Source: Treponema sp. (lineage in GTDB: Bacteria; Spirochaetota; Spirochaetia; Treponematales; Breznakiellaceae). Taken from it: DNA of 20,948 nt. The notes below the pieces were generated by a model. The model did not search any database and had not been told where the DNA came from. It saw nothing but the letters and a program-made list of their open reading frames with translations. Below, piece by piece: positions 1-6,666 of this stretch; the stretch's first letter is position 1, and every line of letters begins with the position of its first letter. The stretch is from NCBI GenBank assembly GCA_009786675.1, contig WQRP01000009.1:1-20948 (forward strand), read 5' to 3'. The translations under genes and the position numbers were made by a program.

Positions 1-453
1 GCCGAGACGGTGCTGGCGTCGCACGGCGGCGGGGGAAACTGGGGCGGCGCGCTCTCGCTGGCGGAGGCGACCCTGGACGCGCTGGCCGCCGCCGACGGCG
101 AGACCTGCCGGCGCGTCCTGCTCTGGTTCCTGTGGCAGTGGGCCGACTTCCTGGGGCTGCGGCCGGAGTTCACCCACTGCTCCCAATGCGGAAGGCCCAC
201 GGGCGAGGGCGGCTCGCTCCAGTTCTCGCCCAGGGAGGGCGGGATGCTCTGCGGCGCGTGCCCTGGCGAGGCCGGGACGGGTGTGGAGGTCGGCCCCGGG
301 TGCCGCCTGTGGCTGGAAACCGTGCGCCCGCTTTCCCCTGGGCTGTTGAACCGCTACACCCTGGACGCGAAATCGTTCCGCGAGGCCAGGGCTTTGACGA
401 CGACGATACTGGCCGGGATGTTCGGCAAAAGGCTGGGTAGCTGGGACTGGTAG
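1..453 (+). CDS. recO: DNA repair protein RecO, C-terminal part (5' end outside window)
   Basis: The reading frame is open from the first base and ends at TAG 451-453, so the true start lies upstream. About 150 residues are visible. They show the RecO C-terminal pattern: an alpha-helical segment (LLWFLWQWADFLGLRPEF), then a zinc-ribbon-like pair of cysteine motifs (THCSQCGRP, and MLCGACPG about 40 residues later), then a helical tail. RecO mediates RecA loading onto SSB-coated single-stranded DNA in the RecF pathway, acting with RecR at gaps in the cytoplasm. The family assignment rests on the CxxC pair in the right position after the W/F-rich helix and on the distance to the C-terminus. It is a housekeeping gene unrelated in role to the sugar locus that follows. 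No convincing intrinsic terminator follows it; the gap to the next gene is AT-rich. Confidence 0.85.
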   Translation, partial: AETVLASHGGGGNWGGALSLAEATLDALAAADGETCRRVLLWFLWQWADFLGLRPEFTHCSQCGRPTGEGGSLQFSPREGGMLCGACPGEAGTGVEVGPGCRLWLETVRPLSPGLLNRYTLDAKSFREARALTTTILAGMFGKRLGSWDW

Positions 454-551
454 GACGGCTCGCGGAGTAAAAACGATAAATTTTTTATGCGGCAAAAAAC
501 ATTGTTCAAATAAACCGTGGGATTTTCCTGTCCGCCTTCTGGCATCGCGCC

Positions 552-583
552 TTCTTGACAAGAACCCGTAATGCGGACACAAT
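552..583 (+). promoter_or_regulatory. Predicted promoter of the GH5 gene with palindromic operator candidate
   Basis: A perfect -35 hexamer TTGACA (555-560) is followed after 17 bases by CACAAT (578-583, 4 of 6 matches to TATAAT). The -35 lies inside a perfect 6-1-6 inverted repeat, TTCTTG-A-CAAGAA (552-564), a plausible repressor site. The predicted transcription start is about 590-591, at the ATG of the GH5 gene, which would make the transcript leaderless or nearly so. The sequence 454-551 upstream is AT-rich with A and T runs and has no recognisable gene. Confidence 0.5.
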
Positions 584-590
584 CCCTAAC

Positions 591-1571
591 ATGCTGGACA
601 GGACGCTTAAAACCCAAGGTAACATGCTGGTTGACGGCAACGGCGAGCGGGTAAGGCTGGTGGGCGTGAACTGCGCCGGCCTTGAATGGGACGCCACTGG
701 CGAGCGGATCGGGGATCGCGTGGTTATGGCCTTTGACGTGTGGAAGGCGAACGTCGTCCGGCTCTGCGTGTCCCAGGATCGCTGGTACGGGTTTGGCCAC
801 GACCAGAAAAAAGATCCGGACGGAAGCGGCTATCGGCTCCTTGTGGACGAGGTCATGGAAACGGCGGCCAAGCGCGGGAAATACGTATGGCTCGACCTTC
901 ACTGGTCCAACAAGGGCAAATGGGGCAGGTACCTAAACCAGCACTGTATGCCCGACAATAACAGCGTCGTTTTTTGGGACAACGCGGCCCGAAGGTACGC
1001 AAACCACCCCCTGGTACTTTTCGGGCTTTACAACGAGCCCTACCCCGAAACCTGGGAGGAATGGAGATCCGGCGGCTACAGCAAGGACGAAAAGTTTGAG
1101 ACGGTCGGTATGCAGACGCTGATCGACACGGTCAGGGGCGCTGGGGCAAAAAACGTCGTGATTGTCGGCGGGATAGACTGGGCCTACGACATGCGTGGCT
1201 GCGAGGCCCACCCGCTGTCGGACGGGGACGGAAACGGCATAGTCTACGACTGCCACATCTACCCCTGGAAACCCGCCCCTTACGACGAGTACATCCCGCC
1301 TTCCCTGGCCGCCAAATTCCCGATCATCATAGGCGAGTGCGGCCATTACGGCGACGTTACGGGCAACCCGGAAGGCCCCCAGCGCAGCCCCCACGCCGAA
1401 TGGGTGCCGGAGCTGCTGGACTACATCCGCGACCGCGATTTCAGCGTAACCGCCTGGGATCTGCACCCCAAGGCCGGCCCGTCCCTGATCAAGGATTTCA
1501 AGGGCACGCCGACGGAATTCTGGGGCGTGTACTACAAAAAATTCTGCGTCGAGGCGAATTCCGTTCGCTAA
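591..1571 (+). CDS. Glycoside hydrolase family 5 (endoglucanase/mannanase-like), cytoplasmic
   Basis: A 326-residue TIM-barrel retaining glycosidase of family GH5. It opens with the usual GH5 first strand (MLDRTLKTQGNMLVDGNG, then VRLVGVN). The acid/base glutamate is Glu149 in LYNEPYPETW. The conserved His is in YDCHIYPWKP (about residue 232). The nucleophile is Glu249 in IIIGECGHYG. Counting is from ATG 591. An in-frame TTG at 555 would add 12 residues but sits on the predicted -35 box; ATG 624, preceded by AAGG, would cut into the conserved first strand. ATG 591 has no Shine-Dalgarno. There is no signal peptide or membrane segment, so it probably acts on imported oligosaccharides. The substrate (beta-1,4-glucan, mannan or other) cannot be fixed from sequence alone. 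It stands just upstream of the hybrid kinase with its own promoter-like region. Confidence 0.85.
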   Translation: MLDRTLKTQGNMLVDGNGERVRLVGVNCAGLEWDATGERIGDRVVMAFDVWKANVVRLCVSQDRWYGFGHDQKKDPDGSGYRLLVDEVMETAAKRGKYVWLDLHWSNKGKWGRYLNQHCMPDNNSVVFWDNAARRYANHPLVLFGLYNEPYPETWEEWRSGGYSKDEKFETVGMQTLIDTVRGAGAKNVVIVGGIDWAYDMRGCEAHPLSDGDGNGIVYDCHIYPWKPAPYDEYIPPSLAAKFPIIIGECGHYGDVTGNPEGPQRSPHAEWVPELLDYIRDRDFSVTAWDLHPKAGPSLIKDFKGTPTEFWGVYYKKFCVEANSVR

Positions 1572-1585
1572 TGAGTCGTCAGGCG

Positions 1586-1617
1586 TCTTGACAGCTCAAG
1601 AGGGCATGTGATTTACT
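1586..1617 (+). promoter_or_regulatory. Predicted promoter of the hybrid kinase gene with inverted repeat
   Basis: TTGACA (1588-1593) is followed after 18 bases by TTTACT (1612-1617, 4 of 6 to consensus). A second possible -10, TAAAAT (1618-1623), is at poor spacing. The -35 overlaps a perfect inverted repeat TCTTGA-CAGC-TCAAGA (1586-1601). The half-site TCTTGaCA matches the one at the GH5 promoter (552-564), though the spacing between half-sites differs. The region 1572-1696 holds no other gene apart from a five-codon leader. Confidence 0.4.
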
Positions 1618-1678
1618 TAAAATAGCCGCAAAGTTTCGATTTTGTGCCAAGCGCGGACAAAGAATCCGTGGAGGGCGA

Positions 1679-1696
1679 ATGAGGGTCTATCTGTAA
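1679..1696 (+). other. Possible five-codon leader ORF (MRVYL) abutting the kinase start
   Basis: GGAGGG (1670-1675) precedes ATG 1679, which opens ATG AGG GTC TAT CTG TAA. Its stop ends at 1696, directly against the kinase ATG at 1697. The kinase itself has only a distant GAGGG (1681-1685, 11 bases upstream). Translation of the leader could therefore feed ribosomes to the kinase by termination-reinitiation. This may equally be chance. Confidence 0.15.
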
Positions 1697-4600
1697 ATGC
1701 GAAAAATTAGCTCGAAGCTATTTTTGATTTCGCTGGCCAGCATCATCCTGACCGCTTCGATTGTCCTGATACCTATGTTCGTCAGCATGACCAGGATAAT
1801 CGACGAGTCGGCCAGGGTGGAAATGCAGACGTCCATGAACACCATCGAGGCGGTTTTGTACCTAATGCAGAGGCGCACGCTTGGCGCGTCCGTTCTGGTT
1901 GCCCAAAACCACGACGTGGTGACCGCCCTGCAGACGGGCGACAGCCAAAGTCTGTTGGACACGGTAAATTTCCTCTTTGAAGAAGTTATAGTTTTTACGG
2001 ATCCGTGCTTTGTCGTGGTAACCGACTCGCGGGGTGTTGTTCTGGCCAGAAAGCACGACGCGAAAACCGGCGACAACATTGCGAACCGGCGCGGCGTCTA
2101 CCGCGCCCTTAACCGCCTGTATACGTCGGATATCGAACCACGGGGCGAATCCGCTTTGGGCATCATTTCGACGACGCCCATTGTCGCCGGCTATGACGTA
2201 ATCGGCACGGTGCTTGTCGGCTACGATATGGGGCGGCCGAATTTCGTTGATTTTCTCCGGCACGTGACGAACACGGAAATTACCGTTTTCGCCTACGACA
2301 TATCCATCATGACCACCGTCGTGTCCCCGCATACGGGCGAAAGGCTGTACGGCGTTCCCATCGCGCCGCATATCGCCGCCGTGGTTTTGGGCGAGCGGGA
2401 AATATTCTATATGGAAACCGAAATCGCCCCGCGTCCCGGCGAGCTGTTCCTTGCCTTCTACAAGCCGTTCCTGGACGCGGACGGGGAGGTGCTGGGACTT
2501 GTGTTCTCGGGGCAAAACCTTACCGCCGCGCGAAACACCGAAAGGTGGGCGATACAGATGTCGCTGGTGTTTTCCGTGCTGATTATCGTGATTGTGTTTT
2601 TGCTAAGCCGGTTCGTCAACGACAGGCTAATCGTGCTGCCGGTAAAACGGGCGATGCACACGGTAACCCAGCTGTCGGAAGGCAACATGCAGACGGTGGA
2701 GTTCGCCAACCGCTCGAATGACGAGCTTGGCCAGCTTTTGTCCGGCACCCAAAAAATGGCCAGGGCGATTAAGGCGGCCATGGAAAGGGAACGCGAAATG
2801 GGGGTAAAGCTGCACGAGCAGGAAATAAACGAGCGCGTCCAGCTCGTGTTCGACGCGGCGCCCCTGCGTATCGAGTACTGGGACCAAAACTATAACGCCA
2901 TCGACTGCAACAAAAACACCCTCGATTTTTACGGGTTTTCCAGCAAGGATGATTACAAAAAGGATTTTCACGCAACCACGCCCGAGCTCCAGCCCGACGG
3001 CGTTTCGTCGCTGGAGTATTGGAACGGCCGCCTGGGGGAAATTTTTCGGGAAGGCTACGGCAAATTCGAATTCATGGACCGAAACGCGGGCGGCGACACT
3101 GTCTTTATGGCCGTGGACGGCATCCGCCTGAAATACAACGGAAACGACGTCGTCCTGACCTATGGCAAGGACGTGACCATGCTGAAGGACGCGCTCGAGC
3201 GGGCCCTTTCCGCCAGCCGCGCGAAGAGCGCGTTCCTTTCAACCATCAGCCACGAAATCCGTACCCCCATGAACGCGATCATCGGCATGGCGGAGCTTCT
3301 GCTTCGCAGGGAACTGTCCGGCGATTCAAGGGGCTACGCGCAGGACATAAAACAGGCGGGGGCGAACCTTCTGTCCATCATCAACGACCTGCTGGACTTC
3401 TCCAAGATCGAGGCCGGCAAGATGGAAATAATCCCCACAAAATACCTTCTTACGTCCTTTGTCAACAACGTCATCAGCATTATCAGAATGCGGCTTGTCG
3501 AAAAGCCGATCCGTTTCTATACAAATATTGACAGCAACATTCCCAACGGCCTGGTCGGCGACGAGGTGCGGCTGCGGCAGATACTCCTTAACCTTCTGTC
3601 CAACGCGGTCAAGTATACGGACAGCGGGCATATCGGGCTTTCCATAACGCGGGAAGAAACGACCGTCGATCGGATTTGGCTGAGGATTGTCGTGGCCGAC
3701 ACGGGCCACGGCATCAAGCCGGAGGACCGGGAAAAGCTTTTCGGGGAATTCGTGCAGGTGGACACGAAAAAGAACCGCGCGACCGAAGGCACGGGGCTGG
3801 GTCTTGCCATCGTAAAAAGCCTGTGCTCGGCCATGGGCGGGAGCATCGAGGTCGAGAGCGAGTACGGCGAGGGCAGCACCTTTACCGTGCGGCTCCCCCA
3901 GGGGATCGACTCGCCCGAGCCTTTCGCGGCCGTGGACGAGCCCTGGAAAAAAAAGGTGCTGGTATACGAGCGCCGCTCCATATACGCGCGGTCGGTGTGC
4001 TGGTCCCTGGAGAACCTGAACGTTCCCTATACCCTGGTGAACAGCGAGAACACCTTTCTGGAGGCGTTGTTTCGGGAGGAATGGACCCTGGTGTTCACCG
4101 GCTACGGCCTTTACAACAAGGCCAGGTCTACCATGGATCTGCCCGACGTGGCCTTTCCCGGCGGCAGGAAGCCGTCGGTTGCCCTGATGCTGGAATGGGG
4201 CGTCGAGGCGCAGATTCCGAACACGAGATTCGTTTCCATGCCCGTGCAGTCGGTGTCCATAGCCAACGTGCTGAACGGCCGGGCGGAGCGGCGGAATTAC
4301 CACGAGAGCACGGACATGATCCGGTACACCTACCCCGACGCGCGGGTGCTGGTGGTGGACGACATCTCGATAAACCTGATGGTGGTCGAGGGAATCCTTG
4401 TCCCCTACAGGGCCACGGTGGATACCTGCTCCAGCGGGTTGGAGGCCATTGAGCTGGTCAAGCTGCACGACTACGACATCGTGTTCATGGACCACATGAT
4501 GCCGGAAATGGACGGCATCAGGGCGACGGCAATCATCAGGGGCTGGGAGGAGGAACAGGAGGAGGCGGGGATTATCCGCAACGCCGTTAACATAGTCGCG

Positions 4601-5200
4601 CTGACCGCCAACGCCGTGTCCGGGATGGAGGAGCTGTTCATAGGGAACGGCTTCAACGACTTTCTTGCCAAGCCCATAGACGTTTCCAAGCTTGACAAGA
4701 TCCTTGAGCGCTGGATCCCGGTCTCCAAAAGGGAAAGGGTCAAGGATAACGCCCTGGAGGACGAGGACGCGCCGGATCCGCCCCCCGTCCCGGTGCCCCC
4801 CGCCATTCCCGAGGACCTGCTGATTCCGGGGATTGACGTCGAGAGCGGCGTCGCCAGGACAGGCGGCACCTTGGCGGGCTTCCGCCGGGCGCTGTCCGCG
4901 TTCCGCAGGGCCGCCAAGGACGGGCTGCCGTCGCTGCTCGCCGCGCCGGACGTGGAAGCCCTGCCGGCGCTCGCCGACATGGCCGGCGCCCTTAAAAGCG
5001 CGTCCGCGAGCCTGGGGGCCCGGGAAATCTCGGAGCGGGCGGCCAGGCTTGAGGACGCCGCCGGGGCGGGGGACGCCGCGCTCGTCGTGGAAACCCTGGG
5101 CCCGTTCGCGGAGCTACTGGCCGAGATGGTGGAGAACATCGGCACCGCCCTTAGGCTTCGCGAGATGTGGGGGGGAACCCCCAGGGCGCGGAAAGGGTAG
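1697..5200 (+). CDS. Hybrid sensor histidine kinase: Cache-like sensor, HAMP, PAS, HisKA, HATPase, pseudo-receiver, receiver, HPt-like
   Basis: A 1167-residue membrane kinase. TM1 is about residues 8-29, an extracytoplasmic sensor 30-284 (Cache-like by layout), TM2 285-305, HAMP 306-362 and a PAS-like domain about 370-495. The kinase core has an H-box (SHEIRTPMNAIIG, His519), N-box (LLNLLSNAVKY, Asn636), DTGHGI and GTGLGLAIVKSL. Next comes a receiver-like segment (752-868) without acidic pocket or phospho-Asp, then a complete receiver (Asp888/889, Asp932 in MDHMMPEMDG, Lys992). A helical C-terminus (about 1050-1160) resembles HPt, but where the phospho-histidine is expected (family pattern HALKSASA) it reads GALKSASASLGA, with Gly1097. 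Autophosphorylation and transfer to Asp932 look intact; onward transfer through this HPt does not. No response regulator partner is adjacent. Between the GH5 and GH28 genes, a carbohydrate-related signal is likely but unproven. The ATG is adjoined by a five-codon leader; an 8-A tract lies at 3947-3954. Confidence 0.9.
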   Translation: MRKISSKLFLISLASIILTASIVLIPMFVSMTRIIDESARVEMQTSMNTIEAVLYLMQRRTLGASVLVAQNHDVVTALQTGDSQSLLDTVNFLFEEVIVFTDPCFVVVTDSRGVVLARKHDAKTGDNIANRRGVYRALNRLYTSDIEPRGESALGIISTTPIVAGYDVIGTVLVGYDMGRPNFVDFLRHVTNTEITVFAYDISIMTTVVSPHTGERLYGVPIAPHIAAVVLGEREIFYMETEIAPRPGELFLAFYKPFLDADGEVLGLVFSGQNLTAARNTERWAIQMSLVFSVLIIVIVFLLSRFVNDRLIVLPVKRAMHTVTQLSEGNMQTVEFANRSNDELGQLLSGTQKMARAIKAAMEREREMGVKLHEQEINERVQLVFDAAPLRIEYWDQNYNAIDCNKNTLDFYGFSSKDDYKKDFHATTPELQPDGVSSLEYWNGRLGEIFREGYGKFEFMDRNAGGDTVFMAVDGIRLKYNGNDVVLTYGKDVTMLKDALERALSASRAKSAFLSTISHEIRTPMNAIIGMAELLLRRELSGDSRGYAQDIKQAGANLLSIINDLLDFSKIEAGKMEIIPTKYLLTSFVNNVISIIRMRLVEKPIRFYTNIDSNIPNGLVGDEVRLRQILLNLLSNAVKYTDSGHIGLSITREETTVDRIWLRIVVADTGHGIKPEDREKLFGEFVQVDTKKNRATEGTGLGLAIVKSLCSAMGGSIEVESEYGEGSTFTVRLPQGIDSPEPFAAVDEPWKKKVLVYERRSIYARSVCWSLENLNVPYTLVNSENTFLEALFREEWTLVFTGYGLYNKARSTMDLPDVAFPGGRKPSVALMLEWGVEAQIPNTRFVSMPVQSVSIANVLNGRAERRNYHESTDMIRYTYPDARVLVVDDISINLMVVEGILVPYRATVDTCSSGLEAIELVKLHDYDIVFMDHMMPEMDGIRATAIIRGWEEEQEEAGIIRNAVNIVALTANAVSGMEELFIGNGFNDFLAKPIDVSKLDKILERWIPVSKRERVKDNALEDEDAPDPPPVPVPPAIPEDLLIPGIDVESGVARTGGTLAGFRRALSAFRRAAKDGLPSLLAAPDVEALPALADMAGALKSASASLGAREISERAARLEDAAGAGDAALVVETLGPFAELLAEMVENIGTALRLREMWGGTPRARKG

Positions 5201-5216
5201 GCCCCGCCGGGCTTTT
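5199..5216 (+). terminator. Short intrinsic terminator candidate after the kinase gene
   Basis: Directly at the kinase stop, GCCC (5201-5204) and GGGC (5209-5212) pair around a CGCC loop. The stem can extend by A-U and G-U pairs and is followed by TTTT (5213-5216). The stem is short and the T-run is only four long, so termination may be partial. Confidence 0.35.
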
Positions 5217-5249
5217 GTCGGTTCTTCCGGACGGCGGTATTTTGCAAAA
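5215..5249 (+). promoter_or_regulatory. Predicted promoter of the GH28-regulator unit with palindrome
   Basis: TTGTCG (5215-5220, 4 of 6 to TTGACA) and TATTTT (5238-5243, 4 of 6 to TATAAT) are spaced by 17 bases; transcription would start near 5250. A perfect 10-base palindrome TTTTGCAAAA (5240-5249) covers the -10 and start region and could be an operator. Confidence 0.35.
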
Positions 5250-5275
5250 ACAAGGCGGCAAACTCACGCGCGGCG

Positions 5276-6646
5276 ATGTTATCGTCGGTACCAATGAATG
5301 AATACAACATCGAGCTTTTCGGCGGCAGGGGCGACGGCCTTGCCGACAATTCCGCCGCCTTTGCGGAGGCGCTGCTTGAGATAAGGCGTTCCGGTGGCGG
5401 CGTCCTGCGCGTCGGGGCGGGGACCTGGAAAACGGGCCCCCTGGAACTGTTCTCGCATACAACCTTGGAACTGGGGTCGGGGGCGGTAATCTCGTTCATC
5501 CCTGATCCCGGGCTTTACGATCCCGTGTGGACGCGCTGGGAGGGGGTGGAATGCCACGCGATGCGCCCCTGCGTCTTTGCCTCGGGGCAAAGGGACATTG
5601 CCATAAGGGGGGAGGGCGCGCTGGACGGCAACGGCAGGTACTGGTGGGACAGGTACCGCGAGAAAAGGAGCCGGGGACAGGGCCGGCCGGAAAGCCCCGA
5701 GGAAATCGCCCTGGCGCGGCTTAACCCCGGTTTCGAGGGGCAGCCCGGCGGCGGCGGCGGCCGGGAGATGCAGTTCCTTCGCCCCCCACTGGTGCAGTTT
5801 TTCGAATGTTCCGGCGTAAGGCTGGAGGGAATCACGCTGCGGAATTCCCCTTTCTGGACGCTGCATCCGGTGTACTGCGCCGGCGTCACAATCAGGGGGC
5901 TCACGATTTTTAATCCAAGCGACTCGGCCAACACCGACGCGATAGACGTGGATTCCTGCCGGGACGTCGCCATAGAGAACTGCCGCATCTCGGTGGGGGA
6001 CGACGGGATCGCCCTGAAGTCCGGCTCCGGCGAGGACGGGATTCGCGTGGGCAGGCCCTGCCGCGACGTGCGGATCAGGGACTGCGTCGTGGAGGACGGC
6101 CACGGGGGCATCGTCATAGGCAGCGAGACGGCCGCGGGCGTCTTCGACGTGCGGGCGGAAAACTGCACGTTCAGGGGGACGGATCGCGGCATACGGATAA
6201 AGACCCGGCGGGGAAGGGGGGGGCTTATCGAGAACCTGGACTTCCGGGGGCTCGCCATGGAGGACAACCTTTGCCCGGTCGCCATCAACATGTTCTACAG
6301 GTGCGGCGCGGATCCCTCGGACGGCTGCTTCGCCCAGGGGGCACTTCCGGTCGAGGGCGCGACCCCGCGAATCAGGAACGTGCGAATCAGGGATCTCCGC
6401 GCCACCGGCTGCCGCGCCTCGGCGGGCTTTGTCGCGGGTTTGCCCGAGTCCCCGGTGGAACGCCTGGAGATGAACGGCTGCGAGTTTTCCGTGGACGAGG
6501 GCAGCGGGATTCCCCCGGCCGAGTCCGAGATGTTTTTCGGGGTTCCGGAAAGGGCGGGAAGGGGCATTCGGCTGCTCAATGTAAAAGAGCCGAAATTCGA
6601 CGGCGTTTTTGTGCGGGGAGCGGCGGAACCCTTTGTTTTCGGCTGA
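5276..6646 (+). CDS. Glycoside hydrolase family 28 (polygalacturonase/rhamnogalacturonan-type)
   Basis: A right-handed beta-helix inverting glycosidase of 456 residues that cleaves alpha-1,4-galacturonide or related linkages in pectin. The GH28 signature is complete in order: NTDAID (catalytic-site Asp221; the usual motif is NTDGID), VGDDGIALKS (Asp242, Asp243), GHGGIVIGSE (His276) and RGIRIKT (Arg307, Lys309). The N-terminus (MNEYNIELFGGRGDG) is the usual opening of bacterial cytoplasmic GH28 enzymes, so ATG 5294 is as likely a start as ATG 5276, costing six residues; neither has a good ribosome-binding site. There is no signal peptide. Only 20 bases separate it from the regulator gene downstream, so the two are probably co-transcribed. 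Exo- versus endo-action and preference for homogalacturonan or rhamnogalacturonan cannot be told from the sequence. Confidence 0.88.
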   Translation: MLSSVPMNEYNIELFGGRGDGLADNSAAFAEALLEIRRSGGGVLRVGAGTWKTGPLELFSHTTLELGSGAVISFIPDPGLYDPVWTRWEGVECHAMRPCVFASGQRDIAIRGEGALDGNGRYWWDRYREKRSRGQGRPESPEEIALARLNPGFEGQPGGGGGREMQFLRPPLVQFFECSGVRLEGITLRNSPFWTLHPVYCAGVTIRGLTIFNPSDSANTDAIDVDSCRDVAIENCRISVGDDGIALKSGSGEDGIRVGRPCRDVRIRDCVVEDGHGGIVIGSETAAGVFDVRAENCTFRGTDRGIRIKTRRGRGGLIENLDFRGLAMEDNLCPVAINMFYRCGADPSDGCFAQGALPVEGATPRIRNVRIRDLRATGCRASAGFVAGLPESPVERLEMNGCEFSVDEGSGIPPAESEMFFGVPERAGRGIRLLNVKEPKFDGVFVRGAAEPFVFG

Positions 6647-6666
6647 GATCCGGTTATATTTGTAGG

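Noticed and set aside
3326..4495. A 389-codon - strand frame opposite the kinase core
   Set aside because: The + strand carries the invariant kinase motifs here; the antisense product shows no family pattern.
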